A stretch of 64,000 nt of DNA, from positions 930,001 through 994,000 of the forward strand of contig NZ_JACHJR010000001.1 in NCBI RefSeq assembly GCF_014203705.1, given 5' to 3'. The position numbers were made by a program, and so were the translations under genes. Under the pieces are notes generated by a model. That model saw nothing but the letters and a program-made list of their open reading frames with translations, was not told where the DNA came from and did no database searches. The stretch is from Kitasatospora gansuensis. Its GTDB lineage: Bacteria; Actinomycetota; Actinomycetes; Streptomycetales; Streptomycetaceae. Position 1 is the stretch's first letter. Every line of letters starts with the position of its first letter. This document shows positions 47,201-60,336 of this stretch, piece after piece.

Positions 47201-48222
47201 GCCGCGGCCCCGTCCGTCTCGTTCAGCACGTCCACCTGCAGGCCCTGCTCGCGCAGGAAGCCGATCGGCACCACGTTGTCCCGGTGCCCGCCGGGCAGTT
47301 CGACCCGCATCCGGCCGACCATCCGGCCGGCGATGGTCTCGACGGCGGCGCCGAGGATGTTGATGTCGATCTGGTAGGTGCGGGCCAGCTGGGAGACGAA
47401 CGGCCGGGCCGAGGTGTCGCCCTGGAAGGTGATCTCCAGCACCGTGTTGGCGGGGTGGCCGTGGCCGAACTCGCCGAGCGGGAAGAGCTCGCGGGCCAGT
47501 TCGGAGTTCTCGGTGGCGAGCAGCTCGGTCAGCTTCCCGGCCTCGACCACCCTGCCGCCGCGCATCAGGGCGGCGGAGTCGCAGACGGACTTGATGACGT
47601 CCATCTCATGGGTGATCAGCAGCACGGTCAGGCCGAGCTGTTGGTTGAGGTCGCGCAGCAGGGCCAGGATCGACCGGGTGGTCTCCGGGTCGAGCGCCGA
47701 GGTGGCCTCGTCGGAGAGCAGCACCTTGGGGTCGCCGGCCAGCGCCCGGGCGATGCCGACCCGCTGCTTCTGGCCGCCGGAGAGCTGGCCGGGGTAGGCG
47801 CGGGCCTTGTCGGCCAGGCCGACCAGTTCGAGCAGTTCACCGGCCTTGCGGCGGCGTTGGGTGCGGTCCAGGCCGATGATCTCCAGCGGGAGTTCGACGT
47901 TCTGCTGCACGGTGCGGGAGGCGAGCAGGTTGAAGTGCTGGAAGACCATGCCGATCCGGCGGCGGGCGGCCCGCAGGTCGGCGCCCGCGCGCTGCTCGGT
48001 GCCGGGCAGCGCGGTGAGCTCGACGCCGTCCACGGTGACCGTGCCGGAGCTGGGGCGCTCCAGCATGTTGACGCAGCGGATCAGGGTGGACTTGCCGGCG
48101 CCGCTGGTGCCGACGACTCCGTAGACCTCACCCTCGCGCACGTGCAGGTCCACCCCGGCCAGGGCGGTGACCTCGCGGCCTCGGGTTCGGTAGACCTTGG
48201 TCAGGTCCTTGGTGGTGATCAC
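47197..48222 (-). CDS. metN: Methionine ABC transporter ATP-binding protein with NIL domain
   Basis: The 341-aa ATPase has Walker A (GTSGAGKST), signature (LSGGQKQRVGIARAL), Walker B (VLLSDEATSALDP), and the switch His (LLITHEMD). A C-terminal NIL domain (about residues 265-341) is the substrate-sensing domain that inhibits transport when methionine is high. The GTG start has GGAAG five bases upstream. It is first of metNIQ and lies downstream of a poly-Cys leader and hairpin. Confidence 0.95.
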   Translation of the reverse strand: MITTKDLTKVYRTRGREVTALAGVDLHVREGEVYGVVGTSGAGKSTLIRCVNMLERPSSGTVTVDGVELTALPGTEQRAGADLRAARRRIGMVFQHFNLLASRTVQQNVELPLEIIGLDRTQRRRKAGELLELVGLADKARAYPGQLSGGQKQRVGIARALAGDPKVLLSDEATSALDPETTRSILALLRDLNQQLGLTVLLITHEMDVIKSVCDSAALMRGGRVVEAGKLTELLATENSELARELFPLGEFGHGHPANTVLEITFQGDTSARPFVSQLARTYQIDINILGAAVETIAGRMVGRMRVELPGGHRDNVVPIGFLREQGLQVDVLNETDGAAA

Positions 48223-48389
48223 GGCTGCTTCCGTTGTTCGGGGGCGGACGACGGCATGCGGAGGCACACCTCTGAAGGAGGATCAGGTCCGGCCATGCTT
48301 CGATCGTGGCCGCTGGGCGGCGGGGGCGCGCGTGGGCGTGACCCTTACGAGTCACGGCACGGGGTGCGCGGAAAGAGGGGCGGAAGCCC
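48223..48389 (-). other. metN leader region downstream of the poly-Cys ORF
   Basis: It is the untranslated interval between the leader stop and the metN GTG. It holds the hairpin at 48375-48391, the stem at 48338-48355 and otherwise very GC-rich sequence. I found no S-box, SAM-II or SAM-IV consensus. Confidence 0.45.
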
Positions 48390-48391
48390 TC
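48375..48391 (-). terminator. Attenuator-like hairpin overlapping the leader stop codon
   Basis: On the minus strand GAGGGC-TTCC-GCCCCTC forms a short GC-rich hairpin with one bulged C, followed by TTTCC. Its 5' arm includes the last two bases of the leader TGA, so a ribosome finishing or stalling in the leader would affect its folding. A second small stem GTGAC/GTCAC lies at 48338-48355. Confidence 0.5.
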
Positions 48392-48476
48392 AGAAGCGAC
48401 ACATTCGACAACAACACATGCCGCGCTCTCCGGCCGGCGTGCTGCCGGTGGGGGTGCAGGTCGTCGTCGTGGTCAT
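48390..48476 (-). CDS. Poly-cysteine leader peptide upstream of metNIQ
   Basis: This 28-codon ORF starts MTTTTTCTPTGS and ends MCCCRMCRF before TGA. Cys21-23 and Cys26 all use TGT (triplet at 48408-48416), the rare Cys codon in such a G+C-rich genome. There is no Shine-Dalgarno, and the ATG coincides with the start point predicted from the promoter, so it is probably leaderless. Poly-Cys leaderless short ORFs are known in mycobacteria as cysteine-responsive attenuators of sulfur genes. By analogy, ribosome pausing here would tune metNIQ. Confidence 0.75.
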   Translation of the reverse strand: MTTTTTCTPTGSTPAGERGMCCCRMCRF

Positions 48477-48483
48477 GGGTCAA

Positions 48484-48513
48484 AGTAAATCAGACATATG
48501 GACACGGTCTCAA
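48484..48513 (-). promoter_or_regulatory. Promoter of the metNIQ leader transcript
   Basis: On the minus strand a -35 TTGAGA (48508-48513), an 18-nt spacer and a -10 TTTACT (48484-48489) put the start at the leader ATG seven bases downstream. The region is unusually AT-rich for this genome. Confidence 0.55.
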
Positions 48514-48565
48514 TTATCAGGAACACCGGTCCGAAATGCGGACACGACACAGGTATGACAACGCA

Positions 48566-48601
48566 AAGAGCACCCGACCGGTCATCAGGTCGGGTGCTCT
48601 T
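48566..48601 (-). terminator. Terminator after the acetyltransferase gene at 48610
   Basis: A 14-bp perfect stem (48566-48579 with 48588-48601) with an 8-nt loop begins 8 nt past the stop codon. On the minus strand it is followed by TTTGCGTTGT. Confidence 0.85.
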
Positions 48602-48609
48602 CGAAGGCC

Positions 48610-49104
48610 CTAGGCCGCGGCCGCGACCGCCACCCGCTTCGTCAGGGTGACGATGCTCAGGCTCCGGCTGATCTCGCGGACCTCGGTCTGCCGGTAGCCG
48701 TGCCGGGCGTACAGCCGCAGGTTGCCCAGGCTGCGGTGGCCGGTGAACAGCTCGAAGGAGCTGACCGGGGCCTCCGCGCTCAGCTGCCGCTCCACCGCGT
48801 CCAGCAGCCGGCCGCCGAGGCCGTGCCGCTGCATCCGGGGGTGCACCACCAGGCGGTGGACGTGCGCGGTGCCGTCCTGGTCCACCGAACCGCGGACGGT
48901 GCCGACGATCTCCTCGCCGAGCCGGGCCACCAGGACGTGGCGCTCGGTCAGCTCGGTGCGCAGGTTCTCCAGGGTCTGGGTCAGGGGCTCGATCGCCCAG
49001 TCGCCGTACAGTTCGGCCTCGGACTGGTAGCCGAGGTACTGGAGCTTGAGGATCTGCTCCGCGTCCTCTTCGTTCGCCACCGAGATGTTCACGCTCATGC
49101 CCAT
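48610..49104 (-). CDS. GNAT acetyltransferase
   Basis: The 164-aa protein has the acetyl-CoA motif VHRLVVHPRMQRHGLGGRLLD and a C-terminal LRLYARHGYRQTEVREI, typical of small GNAT enzymes. The ATG giving MGMSVNISVANEEDAEQ has GGGGAGG nine bases upstream. A second ATG two codons on is less well spaced. A possible promoter lies 155 nt upstream, giving a long leader. The substrate is unknown. Confidence 0.85.
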   Translation of the reverse strand: MGMSVNISVANEEDAEQILKLQYLGYQSEAELYGDWAIEPLTQTLENLRTELTERHVLVARLGEEIVGTVRGSVDQDGTAHVHRLVVHPRMQRHGLGGRLLDAVERQLSAEAPVSSFELFTGHRSLGNLRLYARHGYRQTEVREISRSLSIVTLTKRVAVAAAA

Positions 49105-49258
49105 GTGCTGGGGCCTCCCCATCGTTAGTTCCCGGTGCGCTAGGTGAGGGTGGCGCACCGGTTGCCCTGCGAAGGATTCCCGGCCGGGGATCGGCCCTGA
49201 CCGGGGGTGGCGCAGTCGTGCCCTGGTTGTCTCCGGGGTCGGATCTGCGCGCCTGCCC

Positions 49259-49286
49259 AGTATCCGGCCGCCCGAGAGACCGTCAA
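49259..49286 (-). promoter_or_regulatory. Possible promoter of the acetyltransferase gene
   Basis: On the minus strand -35 TTGACG (49281-49286) and -10 GATACT (49259-49264) have a 16-nt spacer. It is about 150 nt before the start codon. The 254-bp region 49105-49357 holds nothing else I can identify. Confidence 0.4.
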
Positions 49287-49357
49287 GGGCCCGTTCGCCA
49301 CCGCTCTACCCACCGTCCGGCCTCCGGCAACCTTCCGGCCGCCGGACGTGGCGAGCG

Positions 49358-49645
49358 TCACTCCGGCCGTTCGTTGTGCAGGAGGGCGCGCAGGCAGGCG
49401 AGGCAGCGTGAGCGGGTGGGTCCGATACTGCCGCGCGGGAGGCCCAGCCGCTCGGCGAGTTGGCGGTACGTCAGTTCGGGGGCCTCGGCGAGGGCGGTCA
49501 TCAGTTCGGGGCAGCGGCCGGGCAGGCGGGCCAGCGCGCGGCGCACCGCGCGCTCCCGCGCGGCGGTCAGCACCTGCTCCTCGGCGGACGGGACCACCCA
49601 CTCCGTTCGGGTGAGGACGGGGCGCAGTTCGGCGTAACGGATCAC
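49358..49645 (-). CDS. Sigma-70 region 4-only protein (possible truncated ECF sigma factor)
   Basis: The 95-aa protein matches only the C-terminal part of an ECF-type sigma factor. A helix-turn-helix (MTALAEAPELTYRQLAERLG, GLPRGSIGPTRSRCLACL) is preceded by AARERAVRRALARLPGRC. Region 2, needed to bind core polymerase and the -10, is absent. The frame begins at a GTG just past the argH terminator without a good ribosome site. It may be a remnant of a full sigma gene or a small DNA-binding protein. Confidence 0.6.
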   Translation of the reverse strand: MIRYAELRPVLTRTEWVVPSAEEQVLTAARERAVRRALARLPGRCPELMTALAEAPELTYRQLAERLGLPRGSIGPTRSRCLACLRALLHNERPE

Positions 49646-49658
49646 GTACCGGCAAACG

Positions 49659-49688
49659 ACGAGGGGACGCCCGGAGGCGTCCCCTCGT
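49659..49688 (-). terminator. Terminator after argH
   Basis: A 13-bp stem (49659-49671 with 49676-49688) with a CGGA loop lies directly after the argH stop codon. Confidence 0.85.
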
Positions 49689-49700
49689 TCAGGCGAACCT

Positions 49701-52399
<2,699 letters not shown>

Positions 52400-52442
52400 G
52401 GCTTTCTCCTTCACAACAGTGCGAACAGGGTTACGACGACAG

Positions 52443-52454
52443 GCATAAGTATGC
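52443..52454. promoter_or_regulatory. ARG box upstream of argG
   Basis: GCATAAGTATGC is an inverted repeat (GCATA-AG-TATGC) in an AT-rich patch 44 nt before the argG start. A weaker half-site GTATGAAA follows about 10 bp on. This agrees with ArgR operators of streptomycetes. Confidence 0.65.
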
Positions 52455-52557
52455 ACTACGCCGTATGAAACTCAAAACAGGGGGTCGCCTGCGGCGGGCC
52501 TCGGGAGGCTTGGGGGCCGGAGTGGGGTGGCCTGTGGCGGGCTTTCGAGGGTTAGGG

Positions 52558-53106
52558 CTACTGCGCCTTGGCCTGGGCCAGCTGCATCAGATGGTCGGCC
52601 AGGGCCTGACCGCCGAAGGGGTCGCGGCTGATCAGCAGGACGGTGTCGTCGCCGGCGATGGTGCCGATGATCTCGAAGACCTCGGCCTGGTCGATCGCCG
52701 AGGCGAGGAACTGCGCCGCGCCCGGCGGCGTGCGGAGCACCACCAGGTTGCCGGAGGCGGTGGCGGACACCATCAGCTCGCCCGCCAGCCGGGCCATCCG
52801 GCCCTCGGTGGCGGACTCCCCCATCGGGGCGCGCGGGGTGCGGTCCCCGCCCTCGGCCGGGACGGCGTAGATGAGCGCGCCGTCCCGGTTCCGGATCTTC
52901 ACCGCACCCAGTTCGTCCAGGTCCCGGGAGAGGGTGGCCTGGGTGACCACGAGTCCGTCGTCGGCGAGCAGCTTGGCCAGCTGGCTCTGTGAGCGGACGG
53001 GCTGACGGGTCAACAGGTCCACGATCCGCCGGTGCCGTGCGGTGCGGGTCTGCGGGACCTGCGAGGTCGGCCCGGCGGCGGGCTGGTCGGGGTTGGGTAC
53101 GGTCAT
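52558..53106 (-). CDS. argR: Arginine repressor ArgR
   Basis: The 182-aa protein has an N-terminal winged helix ([20 protein letters not shown]) and a C-terminal hexamerisation/arginine-binding domain with [11 protein letters not shown]. An N-terminal extension of about 20 residues is Pro/Gln-rich, and an 11-16-residue linker follows the HTH. GGGAGA lies ten bases before the ATG. It is the last gene of argC-J-B-D-R, 24 nt after argD, and should control both arg units. Confidence 0.95.
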   Translation of the reverse strand: MTVPNPDQPAAGPTSQVPQTRTARHRRIVDLLTRQPVRSQSQLAKLLADDGLVVTQATLSRDLDELGAVKIRNRDGALIYAVPAEGGDRTPRAPMGESATEGRMARLAGELMVSATASGNLVVLRTPPGAAQFLASAIDQAEVFEIIGTIAGDDTVLLISRDPFGGQALADHLMQLAQAKAQ

Positions 53107-53130
53107 GACGAGGATTCTCCCGGAGTTCGC

Positions 53131-54324
53131 TCAGACGTTCGCGTCGGGGGCGACGCTGCTCAGGATCTCCGGCAGAGCGGCCAGGAAGCGGTCCGCCTCC
53201 TGCTCGGTCAGGACCAGCGGGGGGATCAGCCGGACGGCGTCCGGCACGGCGGCGTTGACCAGGAATCCGGCCTGCTGGGCGGCCGCCTGCACCTTCCCCG
53301 CGACCGGTGCGGTGAGCACGATGCCCAGCAGCAGGCCCGCGCCCCGGACATGGTCGACCAGCGGGGAGCCGATCGCCTCGATACCGGTGCGCAGCTGCTC
53401 GCCGACCTTCTGCACGTGCGCCAGCAGCCCGTCGGCGACGATCGTGTCGAGCACCGCCAGACCCGCCGCAGCGACCACCGGGTTGCCGCCGAAGGTGGTG
53501 CCGTGGTGACCCGCGTGGAACAGCTCGGCGGCCTCCCCGAACGCCACCGTGGCGCCGATCGGCAGACCGCCGCCGAGGCCCTTGGCCAGCGTGATGATGT
53601 CCGGCTCGACGCCCTCGTACGCCTGGTGGGCGAACCAGTGGCCGGTCCGGCCGATGCCGGTCTGCACCTCGTCCAGCACCAGCAGGGTGCCGGTGGCCCG
53701 GGTGATCTCCCGAGCCGCCGTCAGATAGCCCTCGGGCAGCGGGACCGCGCCGTTCTCGCCCTGGATCGGCTCCAGGAAGACGGCGGCGGTCTCGGTGGTG
53801 ACGGCCGCCCGGAGCGCCTCGATGTCGCCGAACGGGACGTACGTGACGTCACCGGGCAGCGGTACGAACGGGGTCTGCTTGGCGGGCTGGGCGGTGAGCG
53901 ACAGGGCGCCCATGGTCCGGCCGTGGAAGCTGCCCTCGAGGGAGACCAGGTGCGTCCGGCCGGTCAGCCGGCTGATCTTGAAGGCGGCCTCGTTGGCCTC
54001 GGCGCCGGAGTTGCAGAAGAACACCCGGCCGCCCGCGCGGCCGAACAGCTCCAGCAGCCGCTCGGCCAGCCGGACGGTCGGCTCGGCGATGAACAGGTTG
54101 GAGACGTGGCCGAGTTGGCCGATCTGCGCGGTGACCGCCTCGACGACGGCCGGGTGGGCGGTGCCGAGCGAGTTCACCGCGATCCCGCCGACCAGGTCCA
54201 GGTACTCGTTGCCGTCCGCGTCCCAGAAGGTCGAGCCCGCGCCCCGCACCAGCGGGATCCGGGGGGTGCCGTAGTTGTCCATCAGCGAGTGCTGCCACCG
54301 CTGGGTGAGCTGAGTGTTCGTCAT
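53131..54324 (-). CDS. argD: Acetylornithine aminotransferase
   Basis: The 397-aa class III PLP aminotransferase converts N-acetylglutamate semialdehyde to N-acetylornithine. The PLP lysine is in [17 protein letters not shown], with [14 protein letters not shown] and [15 protein letters not shown]. The ATG overlaps the argB stop (ATGA). Confidence 0.96.
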   Translation of the reverse strand: MTNTQLTQRWQHSLMDNYGTPRIPLVRGAGSTFWDADGNEYLDLVGGIAVNSLGTAHPAVVEAVTAQIGQLGHVSNLFIAEPTVRLAERLLELFGRAGGRVFFCNSGAEANEAAFKISRLTGRTHLVSLEGSFHGRTMGALSLTAQPAKQTPFVPLPGDVTYVPFGDIEALRAAVTTETAAVFLEPIQGENGAVPLPEGYLTAAREITRATGTLLVLDEVQTGIGRTGHWFAHQAYEGVEPDIITLAKGLGGGLPIGATVAFGEAAELFHAGHHGTTFGGNPVVAAAGLAVLDTIVADGLLAHVQKVGEQLRTGIEAIGSPLVDHVRGAGLLLGIVLTAPVAGKVQAAAQQAGFLVNAAVPDAVRLIPPLVLTEQEADRFLAALPEILSSVAPDANV

Positions 54325-55253
54325 GCCAGGCCCCCCAGGACCGTCGTATCGTCGTCCGGCACGACCATGGTGCCGATGCCCTCGTCGGTGAAGATCTCCA
54401 GCAGCAGGCTGTGCTGCACCCGGCCGTCCAGCACGCGCGCGGTGCCGACCCCGGAGCGGACCGCGTTCAGACAGCCCTCCATCTTCGGCAGCATGCCGCT
54501 GGCCAGGGTCGGCAGCAGCTCCTCCAGCTCGGTGGTGCCGAGCTGGCTGATCACGTCGTCGGAGTTCGGCCAGTCCGCGTACAGGCCCTCGACGTCGGTG
54601 AGCACCACCAGCATCTCGGCGCCCAGCGCGACCGCCAGGGCGGAGGCGGCGGTGTCCGCGTTGATGTTGTAGACGTGGCCGTCGGTGCCGCGCGCGATCG
54701 AGGAGATGACCGGGATCCGGCCGTCGCCGATCAGCGCCTTCACCGCGCCCGCCTCGATGTTGACGATGTCTCCGACCAGGCCGATGTCGACCTGCTCGCC
54801 GTCCACCACGGCGTACCGCTTGACCGCGGTCATGGTGTGCGCGTCCTCGCCGGTCATGCCGACCGCGAACGGGCCGTGCTCGTTCAGCAGCCCGACCAGC
54901 TCGCGCTGGACCTGGCCGGCCAGCACCATCCGGACCACGTCCATGGTCTCGGGGGTGGTGACCCGCAGGCCGTTGGTGAAGGAGGACTCCAGACCGAGCT
55001 TGCCCAGCTGGGTGTTGATCTGCGGGCCGCCGCCGTGCACCACCACGGGGTGCAGACCGGCGTAGCGGAGGAAGACCACGTCCTGGGCGAAGGCCGCCTT
55101 GAGCGACTCGTCGACCATGGCGTTGCCACCGAACTTGATCACCACGGTCTTGCCGTGGAAGCGCTCCAGCCAGGGCAGCGCCTCGATCAGGGTCAGTGCC
55201 TTGGGCAACGCGGTGTTGTTACGGGCCTGTTCGCCCTTGGGTGCGATCTTCAC
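54321..55253 (-). CDS. argB: Acetylglutamate kinase
   Basis: The 310-aa amino-acid kinase phosphorylates N-acetylglutamate. Motifs are [30 protein letters not shown] and [17 protein letters not shown]. The GTG start has GGGGGA upstream and lies 13 nt after argJ. This is normally the feedback-controlled step. An arginine-binding N-terminal helix ([19 protein letters not shown]) is present. Confidence 0.96.
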   Translation of the reverse strand: MKIAPKGEQARNNTALPKALTLIEALPWLERFHGKTVVIKFGGNAMVDESLKAAFAQDVVFLRYAGLHPVVVHGGGPQINTQLGKLGLESSFTNGLRVTTPETMDVVRMVLAGQVQRELVGLLNEHGPFAVGMTGEDAHTMTAVKRYAVVDGEQVDIGLVGDIVNIEAGAVKALIGDGRIPVISSIARGTDGHVYNINADTAASALAVALGAEMLVVLTDVEGLYADWPNSDDVISQLGTTELEELLPTLASGMLPKMEGCLNAVRSGVGTARVLDGRVQHSLLLEIFTDEGIGTMVVPDDDTTVLGGLA

Positions 55254-55266
55254 GGGGTCCCCCGGC

Positions 55267-57533
<2,267 letters not shown>

Positions 57534-57636
57534 AGTCCCCGCGGCCCGCCCCTCGCGGCGGATCCGGTCGGCAGCGTGACACGGCCCACCGTCCGACACC
57601 CCACAAGTGCACGCGTCTCCGTCAGGTCGGACGAGT

Positions 57637-57682
57637 GTCAACCGATGGTTGACATCAGGGCGTACGTCAACCCATAGTTGAC
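57637..57682 (+). promoter_or_regulatory. Leaderless promoter with two GTCAAC/GTTGAC operators
   Basis: Two 17-bp palindromes lie at 57637-57653 (GTCAACC-GAT-GGTTGAC) and 57666-57682 (GTCAAC-CCATA-GTTGAC), centred 29 bp apart. A consensus -35 TTGACA (57649-57654) overlaps the first, and a -10 CATAGT (57673-57678, 18-nt spacer) lies inside the second. The start point predicted seven bases on is the A of the Clp-N gene ATG. Confidence 0.75.
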
Positions 57683-57684
57683 AC

Positions 57685-58377
57685 ATGACGATTCCCGTAC
57701 GGCTCGACGACCTGATCGACGCCATCAAGAAGGTGCACCCCGACGCCCTGGACCAGCTCTCCGGTGCCGTCATCGCCGCCGACCACCTCGGCGACCTCGC
57801 CGACCACCTGATCGGCCACTTCGTGGACCAGGCCCGGCGCTCCGGCGCCTCCTGGACCGACATCGGCAAGAGCATGGGCGTGACCCGGCAGGCCGCCCAG
57901 AAGCGCTTCGTCACCAAGGATCCGGGCGAGCCCGGCGACCTCGACCCGAGCCAGGGTTTCGGCCGCTTCACCGACCGGGCCCGCCAGGCGGTGATGGCCT
58001 CGCAGGAGGAGGCCCGCGCCGCCGGGAACCACGAGATCCGCACCGAGCACCTGGCCCTCGGCCTGCTCGCCACCCCCGAGTCGACCGGCACCCGGGCGCT
58101 GACCGCCCAGGGCGTCACGCCCGAGGCGCTCCGGGCGGCCGTCGGCGCCGTGCTGCCCGCCCCGGTGGCGGACGTGCCCGGGCTGATCCCGTACGACGCC
58201 GGCGGCAAGAAGGCGCTGGAGCTGACGTTCCGTGAGGCGCTCCGGCTCGGCCACAACCACGTGGGCACCGAGCACATCCTGCTCGCCCTGCTGGAGCAGG
58301 AGGGGGCCGACGGCGTGCTCGGCCGACTCGGCGTCAGCAAGGCGGCCACCGAGAGCTTCGTCATCGAACAGAGCTGA
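57685..58377 (+). CDS. HTH + Clp N-terminal (ClpC/ClpA N-like) domain protein
   Basis: The 230-aa protein has an N-terminal helical part with a helix-turn-helix (GASWTDIGKSMGVTRQAAQKRF, read in two pieces) and a C-terminal double Clp-N repeat. The repeat is seen in FTDRARQAVMASQEEARAAG, EIRTEHLALGLLA, then ALRLGHNHVGTEHILLALLE. No AAA+ motor follows, so it is not an unfoldase. Its N-domain could bind protein ends, arginine-phosphorylated or unfolded proteins, or an adaptor. The ATG sits 2 nt after an operator with no Shine-Dalgarno, so translation is probably leaderless. Autoregulation by its own HTH is likely. Confidence 0.82.
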   Translation: MTIPVRLDDLIDAIKKVHPDALDQLSGAVIAADHLGDLADHLIGHFVDQARRSGASWTDIGKSMGVTRQAAQKRFVTKDPGEPGDLDPSQGFGRFTDRARQAVMASQEEARAAGNHEIRTEHLALGLLATPESTGTRALTAQGVTPEALRAAVGAVLPAPVADVPGLIPYDAGGKKALELTFREALRLGHNHVGTEHILLALLEQEGADGVLGRLGVSKAATESFVIEQS

Positions 58378-58424
58378 CCCACCACGGCATCTCCCTCGAA
58401 CGGCCGTATCCAACGCGCAGTCCC

Positions 58425-58445
58425 GTGACTACCATGTGTAGTCAC
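58425..58445. promoter_or_regulatory. Perfect inverted repeat upstream of the M6 protease gene
   Basis: GTGACTAC-CATGT-GTAGTCAC has 8-bp perfect arms, 31 bp before the start codon. It could be an operator or a weak hairpin. No second copy is seen in the window. Confidence 0.55.
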
Positions 58446-58476
58446 GAGATCGCAGTCCGCTGCCGAGGGAGTTGCC

Positions 58477-60336
58477 ATGCCCGAAACCCGCGCTGTCTGG
58501 TCCGACTTCTGCGCGGTCGCCCCCAGTCCGGAGCTGCGCCAACGCCTGCAGGAGGAGCTGGCCCGGGTCCGTTCCGGCCCCGACGAACTCACCGGCCAGC
58601 TGGCCGTCGGGCGCACCCCCAAGCGGCTCGGCTTCGACGACGGCGCCATCTTCCCGCCCGACGAGTTCCCGCTCGGCACGCCGTACGACACCATCCAGTC
58701 CGCCGCCGCGGACCGCGCCCCGCTGCGCGGTGCGGTCCGGGTCGCGGTGGTGCTGGCCGACTTCTCCGACAAGGCGATGACGGCCTCCGAGGCCCACTTC
58801 GAGCAGCTGTTCTTCTCGCTCGGCGAGCTCCCGCACGGCAGCGTGCGGGAGTACTACCGCGAGGTGACGCACGGTCTGATCGACATCGTGGGCGAGGTGG
58901 TCGGCCCGATCCGGCTGCCGCAGACGCTGGCCTGGTACGCCAACGGCAACTTCGGCATCGGTCGCCCCAGCGGCGAGCCGCGCGCCCACCTGATGGCCCG
59001 TGACACCGCGCTGGCCGCCGACCCGCTGATCGACTTCGCCCCGTACGACAACGACGGCAACGGCTTCGTGGACGCGTTCATCGTGGTGCACGCCGGTTCC
59101 GGCGGCGAGGCCAGCGGCCGGCCCGGCGACATCTGGTCGCACAAGTGGACGCTGCCCGCCGCGCTGAACGCCGACGGCACGAAGATCTTCGCCTACCTGA
59201 CCATCCCGGAGGACGCCAAGATCGGGGTCTGCGCCCACGAGCTCGGCCACCTGCTGTTCGGCTTCCCCGACCTGTACGACACCGACGGCAGCTCCGAGGG
59301 CGTCGGCAACTGGTGCCTGATGGGCGGCGGTTCCTGGGGCGGCGGTGGCGACATCCCGGTGCACCCCTCCGCCTGGTGCAAGGTCAACCAGGGCTGGGCC
59401 AGTGCCACCGTGGTCACCACCGGCGGCCCCGTCGCGTTCGAGGACGTGAAGTCCAGCCACACCGTGCACCGGCTCTGGAAGGACGGCGCGGGCGGCAGCG
59501 AGTACTTCCTCGCGGAGAACCGCCAGCAGAGCGGCTACGACGTCTCGCTGCCCGGCGAGGGCCTGCTGGTCTGGCACATCGACGAGAACAAGCCCGGCAA
59601 CACCGACGAGAACCACTACAAGGTCGGCCTGCTCCAGGCCGACAACCAGCGCGACCTCGAGCTCGCCCACAACCGTGGCGACGCCGGCGACCCGTTCCCG
59701 GGCAGCGCCGGCAACGCCACCCTCAACGGCTCCACCTCGCCGAGCACCAAGTCCTACGCGGGCGCGGACACCTGTGTGTCCATCAGCTCGATCCCGGCCC
59801 CCGCCGTCACCATGACCGCCACCGTCTCGGTCTCCTGCGGGAAGCCGCTGACCAAGGAGCTCAAGGACGGCGGCAAGGAGCTGAAGGACGGCCGCAAGGA
59901 GCTCAAGGACGGGCTGAAGGACCTCAAGGAGCCGCTCAAGGACCGCAAGGACGGGCGAAAGGAACTGAAGGAGCCGTTCAAGGAGCTCCGCAAGGAGGTC
60001 AAGGAGCCCTTCAAGGAGCGCAAGGACATCAAGGACCGGGTGGAGAAGGGCCAGTTCGAGCGGCCCGACCGGCCCGGCGACCCGCTCGGCGCCGACCAGG
60101 GCGGTGACCCGGTGCTGGCCGCCGTCCTCGACCTGCAGAGCCGGCTGGAGGCGGTCGAGCAGGCCCTCGGTACCGGCTCCCAGGATCAGGCCGCCGAGCC
60201 GTTCATCGGCTCCGCGCTCCGGCCCGACCTGCAGGGCGGCCCGGTCTACGGCACCGAGGCCGACACCCTGCGGCAGGCGATGTCCGACGGCGACCCGCAG
60301 GCCAAGCGGGCCTTCGACACCCTCCCGCCGCAGTGA
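58477..60336 (+). CDS. M6-family metalloprotease-like protein with Lys/Glu/Asp-repeat tail
   Basis: The 619-aa protein has the zinc site HELGHLLFGFPD at residues 254-265, the HExxH...GxPD pattern of M6 (immune inhibitor A-like) peptidases, followed by GNWCLMGGGSWGGGG. Residues about 459-527 are a charged repeat based on KELKDG and KEPFKE. A final domain (LGADQGGDPVLAAVLDLQSR) is helical. I see no signal peptide (MPETRAVWSDFCAVAPSPE), odd for a family usually secreted. The ATG has GAGGGAG upstream. The next gene overlaps as GTGA. Confidence 0.85.
   Translation: MPETRAVWSDFCAVAPSPELRQRLQEELARVRSGPDELTGQLAVGRTPKRLGFDDGAIFPPDEFPLGTPYDTIQSAAADRAPLRGAVRVAVVLADFSDKAMTASEAHFEQLFFSLGELPHGSVREYYREVTHGLIDIVGEVVGPIRLPQTLAWYANGNFGIGRPSGEPRAHLMARDTALAADPLIDFAPYDNDGNGFVDAFIVVHAGSGGEASGRPGDIWSHKWTLPAALNADGTKIFAYLTIPEDAKIGVCAHELGHLLFGFPDLYDTDGSSEGVGNWCLMGGGSWGGGGDIPVHPSAWCKVNQGWASATVVTTGGPVAFEDVKSSHTVHRLWKDGAGGSEYFLAENRQQSGYDVSLPGEGLLVWHIDENKPGNTDENHYKVGLLQADNQRDLELAHNRGDAGDPFPGSAGNATLNGSTSPSTKSYAGADTCVSISSIPAPAVTMTATVSVSCGKPLTKELKDGGKELKDGRKELKDGLKDLKEPLKDRKDGRKELKEPFKELRKEVKEPFKERKDIKDRVEKGQFERPDRPGDPLGADQGGDPVLAAVLDLQSRLEAVEQALGTGSQDQAAEPFIGSALRPDLQGGPVYGTEADTLRQAMSDGDPQAKRAFDTLPPQ

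Noticed and set aside
48223..48480. SAM (S-box, SAM-II or SAM-IV) riboswitch upstream of metN
   Set aside because: No conserved core was found; the poly-Cys leader and hairpin explain the region better.
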